The notes beneath the pieces are model-generated. The model did no database searches. It was not told where the DNA came from and was given only the letters and a program-made list of their open reading frames with translations. A stretch of 64,000 bases of DNA from Sphingomonas sp. NFR15 (GTDB lineage: Bacteria > Pseudomonadota > Alphaproteobacteria > Sphingomonadales > Sphingomonadaceae): assembly GCF_900103265.1 (NCBI RefSeq), contig NZ_FMWX01000001.1:558001-622000 (forward strand), read 5' to 3'. Below are positions 51,984 through 61,919 of this stretch, in pieces. A program made the position numbers and the translations under genes. Within the stretch, counting starts at the first letter, position 1, and every line of letters begins with the position of its first letter.

Positions 51984-52090
51984 CTTCCCTTCCCCTCCCT
52001 GGAAGGGAGGGGACCGAGGGGTGGGTCGGCCCGCGCGGAAACGCTGCGATCCCCTCAGGCCAACCCACCCGCGACCTTTCCGAAAGGGGA
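51984..52090. repeat. Intra-operon palindromic repeat related to family B, trpC-moaC
   Basis: CCCTTCCCCTCCCT-GG-AAGGGAGGGG at the left, then GGGGTGGGTCGG paired with CCAACCCACCC further on, and CTTTCC-GAAAGGGG at the right. The sequence differs from family B, but the outer-inner palindrome plan is the same. Its last bases provide GGGGAG six bases before the moaC ATG. Confidence 0.75.
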
Positions 52091-52096
52091 GCGCAC

Positions 52097-52600
52097 ATGA
52101 CCGCCCTCACCCACCTCGACCAAACCGGCGCCGCGCACATGGTCGATGTCGGCGGCAAGCCCGTCACCGCGCGGCAGGCGATCGCCACCGGCCGCATCAC
52201 CATGTCCGCCGCCGCCGCCGACGCGATCCGCCACGGCACCGCGCTGAAAGGCGATGTCCTCGCCGTCGCGCGCATCGCCGGCATCATGGCCGCCAAACGC
52301 ACCAGCGACCTCATCCCGCTCTGCCACCCGCTGCCGCTCACCCGTGTGCGCGTAGATCTCGCCCCCGACGCCGAGGGCGTCACCGTCACCGCCACCGCCG
52401 CGACCGAGGGCAAGACCGGCGTCGAGATGGAAGCGCTCACCGCCGCCAGCGTCGCGCTGCTGACGATCTACGACATGGCCAAGGCGATCGACAAGGCGAT
52501 GGTCATCACCGGCGTGCGGCTGCTGGAGAAGCGTGGGGGGAAATCGGGGGGGTGGCTCGCCCCCACGGAAGACGTAACCAGTTCCGTTCGTCCTGAGTAG
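52097..52600 (+). CDS. moaC: Cyclic pyranopterin monophosphate synthase
   Basis: 167 residues. [20 protein letters not shown], the catalytic region [14 protein letters not shown] and [24 protein letters not shown] are all family signatures. It acts in the first steps of molybdenum cofactor synthesis. The final residues (VTSSVRPE and stop) are read from a family A repeat, a small tail extension. moeA lies 2.3 kb downstream past inserted genes. Confidence 0.96.
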   Translation: MTALTHLDQTGAAHMVDVGGKPVTARQAIATGRITMSAAAADAIRHGTALKGDVLAVARIAGIMAAKRTSDLIPLCHPLPLTRVRVDLAPDAEGVTVTATAATEGKTGVEMEALTAASVALLTIYDMAKAIDKAMVITGVRLLEKRGGKSGGWLAPTEDVTSSVRPE

Positions 52601-52636
52601 CGGCTGAGCGAAGTCGAAGACGCGTATCGAAGGACA
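52584..52636. repeat. Intergenic repeat, family A, copy 5 (degenerate)
   Basis: CCGTTCGTCCTGAG...CTGAGCGAAGTCGAAG followed by ATCGAAGGAC. The left arm is recognisable and the right arm largely lost. It covers the moaC stop and faces the convergent toxin gene. Confidence 0.6.
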
Positions 52637-52672
52637 AGCCGCGCGCGTAACCCGCGCAGACAAAGCCCGCCC

Positions 52673-52996
52673 TCACGCGATCGCGAAGAACACCGCCAGC
52701 GCACGCGTAACCGCGAGCATCGCTTCGGCATCAAGGCTGCCGATCACCGCACCGATCTTGTCGCGTTTCACCGACATCGCCTTGTCCACCATGATCTGCG
52801 ACCGAACCCGCAGCGCGTTATCGGGCGTCGGCTCGATCGTCGTGCGGATCAGCGGCGCGTCCACCAGAGTGCTGGAGATAAGCAGCACCGTCACCGTGCC
52901 GGTTTCGGCAAACTGATCGGACTGGATGACGACCGCCGGACGCGGCTTGCCGAAATCCCCCGACAAAGCGATCGTGACGAGATCGCCCCGCTTCAC
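52673..52996 (-). CDS. MazF/PemK-type toxin
   Basis: 107 residues from GTG 52996. It has the PemK/MazF SH3-like pattern: KRGDLVTIALSGDFGKPRPAVVIQSD, TVTVLLISS and SQIMVDKAMSVKRDKIG. Members cut mRNA at short sequences. The GTG overlaps the antitoxin stop (GTGA), so toxin synthesis depends on antitoxin translation. It is inserted between moaC and moeA. Confidence 0.9.
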   Translation of the reverse strand: MKRGDLVTIALSGDFGKPRPAVVIQSDQFAETGTVTVLLISSTLVDAPLIRTTIEPTPDNALRVRSQIMVDKAMSVKRDKIGAVIGSLDAEAMLAVTRALAVFFAIA

Positions 52997-53217
52997 GCCT
53001 CGCCTGCGGGGTCCACATCGGCAAGTGCGGCATCGAGGAACGCATCCAGATTGGGATCGGCCACATCGGCCGCCGCGACGATACGCGCTTGTCGCCGGCA
53101 TTCTTCGGCGAATCCGGCGCGGCGCGTATCGGGTACCCAAATTTGGATCGGTCGCAAACCGGCGGCGCGCAGTGCGTCGCGGCGCTTGCGGACTCGTTCG
53201 TTTAGAGGTGCTGGCAT
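52993..53217 (-). CDS. MazE-like antitoxin (DUF3018 type)
   Basis: 74 residues: an N-terminal basic segment (NERVRKRRDALRAAGLRPIQIWVPDTR) typical of DUF3018 antitoxins, then helices (FAEECRRQARIVAAADVADPNLDAFLDAAL) that should bind the toxin. It probably also represses its own promoter. The ATG at 53217 has a weak ribosome-binding site. Confidence 0.88.
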   Translation of the reverse strand: MPAPLNERVRKRRDALRAAGLRPIQIWVPDTRRAGFAEECRRQARIVAAADVADPNLDAFLDAALADVDPAGEA

Positions 53218-53234
53218 GATGCGGTTCGTCCAGA

Positions 53235-53263
53235 CGTCACATGTAACGTACGACTATTGTAGC
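53235..53263 (-). promoter_or_regulatory. Toxin-antitoxin promoter and possible operator
   Basis: On the minus strand a TACAAT -10-like hexamer occurs at about 53258-53263, some 40 bases upstream of the antitoxin start. Just downstream, CGTCACATGTAACG (53235-53248) is a palindrome with one mismatched pair, a plausible antitoxin binding site. No good -35 is seen. Confidence 0.4.
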
Positions 53264-53290
53264 GCGGTAGCAAGCATGCGCCTCCCGGAG

Positions 53291-54724
53291 TCAGAGGTCA
53301 TCTGCGTCGATCGTGCTTAGCATCGGCGCCTTATCATCAAATCGGAGCCCAGCGGCCCCCGCGACAACTGCAGAGAGCGCCACGGCGCGCAATGCGCCGG
53401 TTTGCTTGCGGGCGAGCGCTTCTGCTTCGGTCGCAGCTCCGGTCGCGGCAAGAAGCTGGATCAATTCAAATCGCCGACGAGTGTCGCCCTCACGTTCTCC
53501 CTGCTTCCGTGCGGGATGGTCAGGCGTTGGGTCAGTCATGGAGTCCGTGCTCCGTGCCCCCACAATCGGATCACCCGGGTCGAACGGCGGGAGAACAGCC
53601 GCAGCCTCTTTGGCAAGGGCTTGGGCAGCACCGTGATCCCCGCTGCGGAGTCGTGTCACGCCGATGTTCAGGAGGGCGTCGATCAGCAGGAATGGTGTCG
53701 TTCTCTCCTGACGAGCACGTGCGATCGCTTCATCAAATCTTCCAGCCGCAAGCAGGTACTCCACGAAAAGATCAGCGTTCAAACCGCTTGGGCAAACCTT
53801 CCTGAAAAGCGCTGAAGCTGGAAGTCGGTCGATAAATGCTCCCAGCGCATGCGAAGGCGCTGACGCGCTCCCGAGACGCGACAGGTCAAGACCTCCGAAC
53901 GGTCCAAACCATCCAAAGCACTCGTCACCAAATCTCGGCGGCGTGCTACCGAGCAGATTAAAGATTTCAATTGCAGCGTCCGTGTCTCCGGCGCCAGCAA
54001 GAATATAGATGATCTCAGCGCGAGAAGCGAAAGTGCGGCTCTTTCGCGCAGATGCCAAGGCTTCTTCCTTTTGGCCTGATCGATATAAAAATGCCGGCTC
54101 CGCGAGCACCTTCCGCAAGGCGTCTCTAACATCATCCGGCAGCGGAAACTCTTTCTTGTTGATTTCGACCATCACAAAGCGCTGAGCGTCCGCGTCGCCG
54201 TGACCGCGAAGTAACATGGCCAACACAGCGCCTTTGATCCGACCTGCGGGCAAGCCTAAAGCGATTTCACGAAGTTCATTTGCGGATGGGAAGCCGAACA
54301 GATCAACGTCGCGTCTCAACAGGCACGCTTGCGCCCAAGCCTCGCGGTCTTTGGGTGTCTTCGCTTCGCCGCCGCCATCCTGACGCCATAACCCGAGCGC
54401 GCACGGGCTGCCCATCGGCATAGCCTCTCGTATCGGAGCCGATCGGGACAGCCCAACGACGGCCTCGGCCGGAATCTCGCTAGCGCCACCGTCGGACATT
54501 GCGCGAGCGGCCCGCGTTCCGGCCACAGGCTTTCCAAACTCTCGCAGATTCCTTGAAACAGCGCGAAGTACGCTGTCGCGTTTGTATCCTGGCGGAAGAG
54601 CTATCGCGACTGCAACTGCCTCGTCGGCAATAGTCTCCATCTTGTCGGCAGCATAAGCACTGCTTTGCGTGATGGCGACCGTAAAGGCGACCGCCAACCC
54701 CATCATCATACGCGTCAATCGCAT
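53291..54724 (-). CDS. Secreted helical-repeat (TPR-like) protein of unknown function
   Basis: 477 residues with a signal peptide (MRLTRMMMGLAVAFTVAITQSSAYA). Several helix pairs resemble TPR or SEL1-type units: GDTDAAIEIFNLLG, GRFDEAIARARQ, GDHGAAQALAKEAAAV and GAATEAEALARKQ. Four cysteines are spread through the mature part. It is likely a periplasmic scaffold; no partner is evident. Its codon choice is less G/C-biased than that of moeA or moaC, and together with the toxin-antitoxin pair it interrupts the moaC-moeA order, which suggests an inserted block. Confidence 0.7.
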   Translation of the reverse strand: MRLTRMMMGLAVAFTVAITQSSAYAADKMETIADEAVAVAIALPPGYKRDSVLRAVSRNLREFGKPVAGTRAARAMSDGGASEIPAEAVVGLSRSAPIREAMPMGSPCALGLWRQDGGGEAKTPKDREAWAQACLLRRDVDLFGFPSANELREIALGLPAGRIKGAVLAMLLRGHGDADAQRFVMVEINKKEFPLPDDVRDALRKVLAEPAFLYRSGQKEEALASARKSRTFASRAEIIYILAGAGDTDAAIEIFNLLGSTPPRFGDECFGWFGPFGGLDLSRLGSASAPSHALGAFIDRLPASALFRKVCPSGLNADLFVEYLLAAGRFDEAIARARQERTTPFLLIDALLNIGVTRLRSGDHGAAQALAKEAAAVLPPFDPGDPIVGARSTDSMTDPTPDHPARKQGEREGDTRRRFELIQLLAATGAATEAEALARKQTGALRAVALSAVVAGAAGLRFDDKAPMLSTIDADDL

Positions 54725-54902
54725 ACTTTCAGAACACCTAGACAGCAGCACTGTTGATTTTACGAAGCTGAACCAACGGCTGCCCACAGGCAAGCTACAA
54801 CTCTGCTGGCATGTCCGTCACTATGCGGTTGGCCAGTCTTGCGTTACCCGAATACCGGACCTTCACAGCCGCCTTTCCACGACTCCCCGGAAAATCAACC
54901 AC

Positions 54903-56087
54903 ATGCCCCCCCTCCTCTCCGTAGACTCCGCCCTCACCCGCCTCCTCGCGCTCGCGCACCCTGTCGCGCCCGAAACCGTCCCGATCCGCGCCGCCGCCGG
55001 CCGCTGGGCCGCGTCGGACGTGGCCGCACTCCGCACCCAGCCCTACGCCGATCTCTCCGCGATGGACGGCTATGCGCTGCGCTTCGCCGACCTGCCCGGC
55101 CCCTTCACCGTCATCGGCGAGAGCGCGGCCGGCACGCCTTTCGACGGGACGGTCGGCGCGCGCGAGGCGGTCCGCATCTTCACCGGCGCGACGATGCCCG
55201 CCGGCGCGGACAGCGTGCTGGTGCAGGAGGAGGCCGCGCGCGACGGCGCGGTCCTCAGCGTCACCGGCGCAGGCCCCGCTTATGCCGGTCGCAACGTGCG
55301 CCGCGCGGGGCTCGATTTCCACGCGGGCGACGTGCTCGTGCCGGCGGGCGCGCGGATCACCCCGGCGCGGATCGCGGTCGCCGCGACCGGCGGGCACGGC
55401 ACGCTCCCGGTCCGCCGCCGCGTGCGCGTCGCCACCGTCGCGACCGGCGACGAGCTGGTCGCGCCCGGCGCGCCGCTGCCGCCCGGCGCGCTCCCCGAAT
55501 CGAACGGCGCGATGCTCGCCGCGATGCTTGCCGATCTGCCGGTCGAGATCGTCGATCTCGGCATCCTGCCCGATCGGCTCGACACGATCACCGCCGCCTT
55601 CGCGCGCGTCGAGGCAGACATTCTCGTCACCACCGGCGGCGCGTCGGTGGGCGATCATGATCTCGTGCGGCCCGCGCTTGAGGCGGCGGGGGGCAGCCTC
55701 GATTTCTGGCGGATCGCGCTGCGCCCCGGCAAGCCGATGCTGGCGGGGCGGCTGAACGGCGCGGTGGTGCTCGGCCTGCCCGGCAACCCGGTCTCGGCGT
55801 TCGTCACCGCGACATTGTTTCTGCGCCCGCTGATCGCGCACATGGCGGGCGCCGCCGATCCGCAGCCGCGCCGCGCGACCGCGATCCTCGGCGAAGACCT
55901 GCCCGCCAACGATCACCGCGCCGATTATCTGCGCGCCGAGACGCGCGCGGGCCGCGTCCATGTCGCGGCGATTCAGGACAGTTCGATGCTGCGCACGCTC
56001 GCCCGCGCCGATTGCCTGGTGATCCGCGCACCGAACGCACCTCCGGCGCGCGCCGGCGACTCGGTGGAAATCCTGCCGATCGGCTGA
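54903..56087 (+). CDS. moeA: Molybdopterin molybdenumtransferase
   Basis: 394 residues. AMDGYALRFADL, FTGATMPAGADSVLVQEE, VATVATGDELV, LPESNGAML, TTGGASVGDHDLV and GLPGNPVSAFV are standard MoeA motifs. It inserts molybdenum into adenylated molybdopterin. ATG at 54903 starts MPPLLSVDSAL, the usual N-terminus; an upstream frame was rejected. lexA follows. Confidence 0.95.
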   Translation: MPPLLSVDSALTRLLALAHPVAPETVPIRAAAGRWAASDVAALRTQPYADLSAMDGYALRFADLPGPFTVIGESAAGTPFDGTVGAREAVRIFTGATMPAGADSVLVQEEAARDGAVLSVTGAGPAYAGRNVRRAGLDFHAGDVLVPAGARITPARIAVAATGGHGTLPVRRRVRVATVATGDELVAPGAPLPPGALPESNGAMLAAMLADLPVEIVDLGILPDRLDTITAAFARVEADILVTTGGASVGDHDLVRPALEAAGGSLDFWRIALRPGKPMLAGRLNGAVVLGLPGNPVSAFVTATLFLRPLIAHMAGAADPQPRRATAILGEDLPANDHRADYLRAETRAGRVHVAAIQDSSMLRTLARADCLVIRAPNAPPARAGDSVEILPIG

Positions 56088-56097
56088 TGGACACCGC

Positions 56098-56140
56098 TTG
56101 ACTTGGCTCCTACCGTTCCATATTGGTTCCGCATCTGTTC
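56098..56140 (+). promoter_or_regulatory. lexA promoter with two overlapping SOS boxes
   Basis: TTGACT (56098-56103), 17-base spacer, TATTGG (56121-56126). Over the -10 lie three GTTC half-sites at 56115-56118, 56126-56129 and 56137-56140, each separated by exactly seven bases. GTTC-N7-GTTC is the alphaproteobacterial LexA box, so two boxes share the central half-site. This predicts tight autorepression. Confidence 0.88.
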
Positions 56141-56155
56141 GGACGGAGGAACGCG

Positions 56156-56824
56156 ATGCTCACTCGCAAGCAGCACGAGCTGATCTGCTTCATCAACGAT
56201 CGCCTGGAGGAAACCGGCGTGTCGCCCTCGTTCGAGGAGATGAAGGACGCGCTCGATCTCAAGTCGAAGTCGGGCGTGCATCGTTTGATCAGCGCGCTTG
56301 AGGAGCGCCAGTTCATCCGCCGCCTGCCCAACCGCGCGCGCGCGCTCGAGGTGCTGCGCATGCCCGAGCGGGTCGCCGCCACCAAGAAGGCGGCTGTCGC
56401 GCCGCCCGCCAACCTCCGCCCGCTGCCCGAGCCGGCCAACGACGTGATCGAGATCCCGCTCCACGGCCGCATCGCCGCCGGCGTGCCGATCGAGGCGTTC
56501 GAGGGCCAGTCGATGCTCGCGGTGCCCGCCGCGCTGCTCGGCAATGGGGAGCATTATGCGCTTGAAGTCGCGGGCGATTCGATGGTCGATGCCGGCATCC
56601 TCGATGGCGATTACGCGCTGATCCGCCGCACCGAGACCGCCCGCGACGGCGAGATCGTGGTGGCGCTGATCGAAGACGCCGAGGCGACGCTCAAATATTT
56701 CCGCCGCGAGGGCGCGATGGTCCGTCTCGATCCCGCCAACCGCGCCTATGATCCCCAGCGCTACGCCCCCGCGCAGGTGCGTATCCAGGGGAAACTCGCC
56801 GGCCTGCTCCGCCGCTACGACTGA
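56156..56824 (+). CDS. lexA: LexA repressor
   Basis: 222 residues. The winged HTH is at 1-65 ([33 protein letters not shown]). Self-cleavage site Ala108-Gly109 in GRIAAGV, nucleophile Ser142 in GDSMVDAG and Lys180 in ATLKYF are in place. It represses SOS genes until RecA-stimulated cleavage. ATG at 56156 has GGAGGA upstream. Its last 134 bases overlap the 3' end of comEC on the opposite strand. Confidence 0.97.
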   Translation: MLTRKQHELICFINDRLEETGVSPSFEEMKDALDLKSKSGVHRLISALEERQFIRRLPNRARALEVLRMPERVAATKKAAVAPPANLRPLPEPANDVIEIPLHGRIAAGVPIEAFEGQSMLAVPAALLGNGEHYALEVAGDSMVDAGILDGDYALIRRTETARDGEIVVALIEDAEATLKYFRREGAMVRLDPANRAYDPQRYAPAQVRIQGKLAGLLRRYD

Positions 56825-58946
56825 TCCGCCACGGGTGACGGTCCTCGCTGTGGCGCACGATAGCGATGTTTCGGGTCGAAAAGGTGATCGCCACCCCGCC
56901 CGTCTCGGCCAGCGTGGCGGCGTCGAGCTTCAGCCAGCGCGGCGAGCAAGCGCGCGGCAACCGCCGCTCGGAAATGACGATATCGACGCCGGCGCAGAGC
57001 GGAACGAGCTGCTCGCTCGGAACTAAGTAAGCGCTGCGCGTGGCGAGGATTCGCCAAGCGCCGCGCCGAACGAGGCACAGATCGCGGCTGCACCGCGCGT
57101 CAGGCTGCTCGGACAGCAGCAGCGGCACCGCATCGACCCCGCCATTCTCGGCGAAGGTGGACGCGGTATAATCGCCGGTCCGGTCGCGCAGCACCGCGAG
57201 GTTGCCGCCCGCCGTCCGGATCGCCGCGTGCCGCCCGTCCCCGGTGACAAGCAGATCGGGCGCCGGCGTCAGCACCGCCCATGCAGCGCCGATCACCAGC
57301 GGCACCGCGCCGAGCCGCCGCCACCGCGTCCGCCACAAGGCGATCCACAACCCGCCCGCGACCATCAACGCATAAGCACCCGCCGGCATCGTCGGTATCG
57401 ACGCAACCGCCCCCGGCAACCCCGCCACCGAATGCGCGATCCACAGCAGCAGATCGAGCGACCGCGCCGCGACCCACCAGAACGGCCAGCCGGCGCCGAC
57501 GCAGTCGAACAGCAACGCCAGCGCCTCGAACGGCATCGTCACGAACGTCGTCAGCGGGATCGCGACAATATTGGCGACCGACCCGTACACACCGGCGCGG
57601 TGGAAGTGGAACACCGAGATCGGGATCAGCGCCAGCTCTACAACGACGCCGGTCAGCAGCAACGAGCCAAGCCCGCGCAACATCGCCCGCGCGCGCGCCT
57701 CCTCGTGCGGCCCGAACCAGCGCTTGATCGCCGGATGCTCGTGCAGCGATACGATCGCCGCCACCGCCGCGAACGAAAGCTGGAAGCTCGGCCCCGCCAG
57801 CGCCTCGGGGTAGAGCGACAGCACCACGAATGCGCCCGCCGCGACCAGCCGCAGCGTGATCGCCTCGCGCCCCATCGCCAGCGCGACCAGCACCAGCAGC
57901 GCCGCGACGCACGACCGCACGGTCGGAACTTCGGCGCCGGTGAGCAGCGTATAGCCGATCGCGGCGAGCGCGCCCGCCCCCGCCGCGATCAACGGCACGC
58001 GCCAGCGTAGCGCGATCCACGGCACCAACGCGAGCAGCCGTCCGACGATCAGCATGACCGCGCCGACCACGGCGGTGATATGCAGCCCGCTCACGGACAG
58101 CAGATGCGCGAGCCCCGAACGCCGCATCGCCTCCGCGTCGCTCTCCGGGATTGCACCCTGGTCGCCGGTCGCCAGCGCGGCGGCGATCGCGCCGGCCCCG
58201 CCCGGCGCGCTCGCTTGGATGTGGCGCGACAAGCGCTGCCGCAAACCCCCACCCGTCTCTCTGCCGGGTTTCAACACCGCCACGGGGGCGATGCCGCGAC
58301 CGGTCGCACCGATCCCATCGAACCAGGCCACCCGCGCGAAGTTATAGGCGCCCGGCACCGCCGGCGCCGGCGGCGGGAGCAGCCGCGCGCGCAGCCGTAT
58401 CGTCGCGCCCACCCCCAGCCCCCCCGGCACGTCCGCGGCGGCCAGATTGACGCGCAGGTGCGGCGGCAACACCGGTGCAATACGATCGCCTTCCGCAAGC
58501 ACGCGCGACGGCGCCAGCCGCAACCGTACGAGATCGCGCGCCGCGATCGGGTCGATCCGCTCCACCTTCGCCTCGAACCGGGCCAGCACCGGGCCGGGCA
58601 GCGGCGGGACGCCGACCGACTCGGCACGCCACCAGACGAGCAGGACGCCGCACGCGACGAGCATCGCTGCCACCGCGAGCGCTCGCCCGGCGCGTCCACC
58701 GTGTCCGATCGCCACGGCCGCGAGCGATACGCCCCCCGCCCCCAGCGCGACGACGGTCCATGTCAACGGATCGGGAAGTTCCAGCCACAGCGTGACACCC
58801 GCGCCGAGCATCACCGGCAGCCACAGCACCAGTTGGTCGCGCTCGGCTTCGAGCCAGCGCTCCAACGCCGCCACCCAAGCGGGCGGCCAGCCGATTTGAA
58901 GCGGCGAAGGTCGCGTGCTAGGGGCGTCGGCGGCTGAGCTGGCCAT
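56691..58946 (-). CDS. comEC: ComEC/Rec2 family DNA-uptake channel protein
   Basis: 751 residues. An N-terminal DUF4131 region with membrane spans is followed by the Competence domain ([23 protein letters not shown], then eight or so spans). The C-terminal part ([26 protein letters not shown]) corresponds to the beta-lactamase-like domain but lacks the HxHxDH metal motif, so it is probably inactive. The final 40 or so residues, after HPW, are antisense to lexA and low-complexity. It would carry single-stranded DNA across the inner membrane if competence genes exist elsewhere. Confidence 0.88.
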   Translation of the reverse strand: MASSAADAPSTRPSPLQIGWPPAWVAALERWLEAERDQLVLWLPVMLGAGVTLWLELPDPLTWTVVALGAGGVSLAAVAIGHGGRAGRALAVAAMLVACGVLLVWWRAESVGVPPLPGPVLARFEAKVERIDPIAARDLVRLRLAPSRVLAEGDRIAPVLPPHLRVNLAAADVPGGLGVGATIRLRARLLPPPAPAVPGAYNFARVAWFDGIGATGRGIAPVAVLKPGRETGGGLRQRLSRHIQASAPGGAGAIAAALATGDQGAIPESDAEAMRRSGLAHLLSVSGLHITAVVGAVMLIVGRLLALVPWIALRWRVPLIAAGAGALAAIGYTLLTGAEVPTVRSCVAALLVLVALAMGREAITLRLVAAGAFVVLSLYPEALAGPSFQLSFAAVAAIVSLHEHPAIKRWFGPHEEARARAMLRGLGSLLLTGVVVELALIPISVFHFHRAGVYGSVANIVAIPLTTFVTMPFEALALLFDCVGAGWPFWWVAARSLDLLLWIAHSVAGLPGAVASIPTMPAGAYALMVAGGLWIALWRTRWRRLGAVPLVIGAAWAVLTPAPDLLVTGDGRHAAIRTAGGNLAVLRDRTGDYTASTFAENGGVDAVPLLLSEQPDARCSRDLCLVRRGAWRILATRSAYLVPSEQLVPLCAGVDIVISERRLPRACSPRWLKLDAATLAETGGVAITFSTRNIAIVRHSEDRHPWRISRSGGAGRRVSPGYAPARGRSAGDHRRGWRDRDGPSRPRGGNI

Positions 58947-58974
58947 CGATATTCATGTCTGGGAGCAAGCGCGG

Positions 58975-60414
58975 TTGGGCGCAACATCTGATAGCGCGGC
59001 GGCCACGTCCGGCACGCCCGAAACCGCAAACATCGTCACCCGGTTCGCGCCCTCGCCGACCGGCTATCTCCACATCGGGGGCGCGCGCACGGCCCTGTTC
59101 AACTGGCTGTACGCCAAGGCCAAGGGCGGCAAGTTCCTGCTGCGGATCGAAGATACCGACCGCGCGCGCTCGACCCAGCCGGCGATCGACGCGATCCTCA
59201 CCTCGATGCGGTGGCTCGGGCTCGACTGGGACGGTGATGCCGTGTTCCAGTTCGAACGCGCGGCGCGCCACGCCGAGGTCGCGCACCAGATGGTCGAAAG
59301 CGGCCACGCCTATCGCTGCTACATGACGCACGAAGAACTGGCGGCGATGCGCGCGGAGGCGGAGGCGGCCAAGCGCCCCCTGCGCGTCCGCAGCCCGTGG
59401 CGCGACCGCGCGCCGGAAGCGGGCGACAAGCCCTACGTCATCCGCCTCAAGGCGCCGACCGAGGGCGCGACGACGATCGTCGATCGTGTCCAGGGCAGCA
59501 TCACCGTTCAAAATTCCGAGCTCGACGATCTCATCCTGCTGCGCTCTGATGGCACACCAACCTATATGCTGGCCGTGGTGGTCGATGATCACGATATGGG
59601 CGTGACACACGTCATCCGCGGCGACGATCATCTCAACAACGCCTTCCGCCAGTTGCCGATCATCAAGGCGATGGACTGGCCCGAGCCGATCTACGCGCAT
59701 GTGCCGATGATCCACGGGCCGGACGGGGGCAAGCTTTCGAAGCGGCACGGCGCGGTCGGCGTGGAATATTATCGCGACGAACTCGGCATGCTGCCCGAAG
59801 CGGTGGATAATTACCTGCTTCGGCTCGGCTGGGGTCACGGCGATGACGAAATCATCAGCCGCGAGCAGGCGGTCGCGTGGTTCGATCTCGACGGCATCGG
59901 CAAGTCGCCGTCACGCTTCGACCTCAAGAAGCTCGAAAACCTCAACGGGCATTATATCCGTGAGGCGGACGACGGCCGACTGGCCGCGTTGGTCGCGGCG
60001 CGGTTCGATCCCGCATTGAGCGAGGATCAGCGCGCCCTGCTCGAACGCGCGATGCCGTCGCTGAAGCCGCGGGCAGCCAGCCTGATCGAACTCGCCGATG
60101 GCGCGCAATTCCTGTTCCGCCAGCGCCCGCTCGCGATCGCGGTGGAAGCCGCGCCGCTTCTCGCCGGAAATGCGCAACCGTTGCTCGCTGCACTGCACAC
60201 GGCGCTTGACGCGCTCGACGGCTGGGATACGGAGGCGCTCGAGTCTGCGGTTCGGCAGGTCGCCGAGGATGCGGGGGTCAAACTCGGCCAGGTCGCGCAG
60301 CCGCTGCGCGCCGCCTTGACCGGACGCAAGACCTCCCCCGGTATCTTCGACGTGCTTGTGCTGCTCGGGCGCGAGGAAAGCCTCGGCCGGATCGCCGATC
60401 AGATACAGAACTGA
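58975..60414 (+). CDS. gltX: Glutamyl-tRNA synthetase
   Basis: 479 residues from TTG 58975, which has GGAG nine bases upstream; there is no in-frame ATG near the conserved start, and a GTG at 58915 lies inside com[22 protein letters not shown] carries the HIGH motif (33-36) and KLSKRHG (253-259) the KMSKS motif. It charges tRNA with glutamate. A second gltX copy, common in this group, is not in the window. Confidence 0.94.
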   Translation: MGATSDSAAATSGTPETANIVTRFAPSPTGYLHIGGARTALFNWLYAKAKGGKFLLRIEDTDRARSTQPAIDAILTSMRWLGLDWDGDAVFQFERAARHAEVAHQMVESGHAYRCYMTHEELAAMRAEAEAAKRPLRVRSPWRDRAPEAGDKPYVIRLKAPTEGATTIVDRVQGSITVQNSELDDLILLRSDGTPTYMLAVVVDDHDMGVTHVIRGDDHLNNAFRQLPIIKAMDWPEPIYAHVPMIHGPDGGKLSKRHGAVGVEYYRDELGMLPEAVDNYLLRLGWGHGDDEIISREQAVAWFDLDGIGKSPSRFDLKKLENLNGHYIREADDGRLAALVAARFDPALSEDQRALLERAMPSLKPRAASLIELADGAQFLFRQRPLAIAVEAAPLLAGNAQPLLAALHTALDALDGWDTEALESAVRQVAEDAGVKLGQVAQPLRAALTGRKTSPGIFDVLVLLGREESLGRIADQIQN

Positions 60415-60432
60415 ATAGAGGAAGAGACATCG

Positions 60433-61716
60433 ATGACCGACACCGCGAAACTGAGTGTAGCCGGCAAGGACGTTGAGAACGCGGTGATTTCGGGCACGGT
60501 CGGCCCGGACGTGATCGACATCCGCAAGCTGTATGCGCAGACCGGAATGTTCACCTACGATCCCGGCTTCACCTCGACGGCGAGTTGCGACTCCGCGATC
60601 ACCTATATCGACGGTGACCAGGGTGTGTTGCTGCACCGCGGCTATCCGATCGGCCAGCTCGCCGAACAGTCAAGCTTCATGGAGACCTGCTACCTCCTGC
60701 TCAACGGCGAGCTTCCCTCGGCCGACGAACTCACCAAGTTCGAATATACGATCAGCCGCCACACCATGCTGCACGAGCAGCTCGCGACCTTCTATCGCGG
60801 CTTCCGCCGCGACGCGCATCCGATGGCGGTAATGTGCGGCGTGGTCGGCGCGCTGTCGGCCTTCTATCAGGATTCGGCCGACGTGTCGGACCCGATGCAG
60901 CGTATGATCGCCAGCCACCGGCTGATCGCCAAGATGCCGACGATCGCGGCGATGGCGTACAAATATTCGATCGGCCAGCCGTTCATGCACCCCAAGAACG
61001 ACCTGAGCTACACCGGCAACTTCCTACGCATGACCTTCGGCGTCCCCGCCGAGGAATATGAGGTCAACCCGATCGTCGAAAAGGCGATGGACCGCATCTT
61101 CATCCTCCACGCCGATCACGAGCAGAACGCCTCGACCTCGACCGTCCGGCTCGCCGGCTCGTCGGGCGCCAACCCGTTCGCGTGCATCGCGGCGGGCATC
61201 GCCTGCCTGTGGGGTCCGGCGCATGGTGGCGCCAACGAGGCCGCGCTCAACATGCTCCGCGAGATCGGCACGCCCGACAAGATCCCGCACTATATCGAGC
61301 GCGCCAAGGATAAGAACGATCCGTTCCGACTGATGGGCTTCGGGCACCGCGTCTACAAGAACTACGATCCGCGCGCGACGGTGATGCAGAAGACCGTGCG
61401 CGAGGTGTTCGCGTCGCTCAACGTGACCGATCCGGTGTTCGAAACCGCTTTGCGGCTCGAGGAGATCGCGCTCAACGATCCGTATTTCATCGAGAAGAAG
61501 CTGTTCCCGAACGTCGATTTCTATTCGGGCATCATCCTTTCGGCGATCGGCTTCCCGACCACGATGTTCACCGCGCTGTTCGCGCTCGCGCGCACCGTCG
61601 GCTGGGTCGCGCAGTGGAACGAGATGATCTCGGATCCGGCGCAGAAGATCGGCCGGCCGCGCCAGCTCTACACCGGCGCGACGCAGCGCGATTACGTTCC
61701 CCTTGCGACCCGCTGA
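60433..61716 (+). CDS. gltA: Citrate synthase
   Basis: 427 residues of the type I hexameric form. The active site is visible in [36 protein letters not shown] and [14 protein letters not shown] (catalytic His and the oxaloacetate-binding region). It condenses acetyl-CoA with oxaloacetate. GAGGAAGAG precedes the ATG, 18 bases after gltX, so the two may be co-transcribed. Confidence 0.97.
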   Translation: MTDTAKLSVAGKDVENAVISGTVGPDVIDIRKLYAQTGMFTYDPGFTSTASCDSAITYIDGDQGVLLHRGYPIGQLAEQSSFMETCYLLLNGELPSADELTKFEYTISRHTMLHEQLATFYRGFRRDAHPMAVMCGVVGALSAFYQDSADVSDPMQRMIASHRLIAKMPTIAAMAYKYSIGQPFMHPKNDLSYTGNFLRMTFGVPAEEYEVNPIVEKAMDRIFILHADHEQNASTSTVRLAGSSGANPFACIAAGIACLWGPAHGGANEAALNMLREIGTPDKIPHYIERAKDKNDPFRLMGFGHRVYKNYDPRATVMQKTVREVFASLNVTDPVFETALRLEEIALNDPYFIEKKLFPNVDFYSGIILSAIGFPTTMFTALFALARTVGWVAQWNEMISDPAQKIGRPRQLYTGATQRDYVPLATR

Positions 61717-61915
61717 CGCGCTCCGCATCGTCCTCCTCATCGCCGGCGCGCTCGCGCTGGCGATGGGATTGCTGTGGATCGGCCAAGGTCTCGGGGTGAT
61801 CCGTTGGCCGGCATCGAGCTTCATGATCGATGCCCGACGCTGGGTACTCTACGGCGCGGTCCTCGTGGTCGCGGGCGGTTTGCTGATCCTTCGGAACCGC
61901 CGCCCGCGGCGGTGA
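61703..61915 (+). CDS. Small two-span membrane protein
   Basis: 70 residues from TTG 61703, overlapping the end of gltA by 14 bases in another frame. Two spans ([24 protein letters not shown] and [17 protein letters not shown]) flank [12 protein letters not shown], a pattern I know from small conserved proteobacterial membrane proteins of unknown role. A basic tail (RNRRPRR) follows. The start is uncertain. Confidence 0.7.
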   Translation: MRPADALRIVLLIAGALALAMGLLWIGQGLGVIRWPASSFMIDARRWVLYGAVLVVAGGLLILRNRRPRR

Positions 61916-61919
61916 TCGC

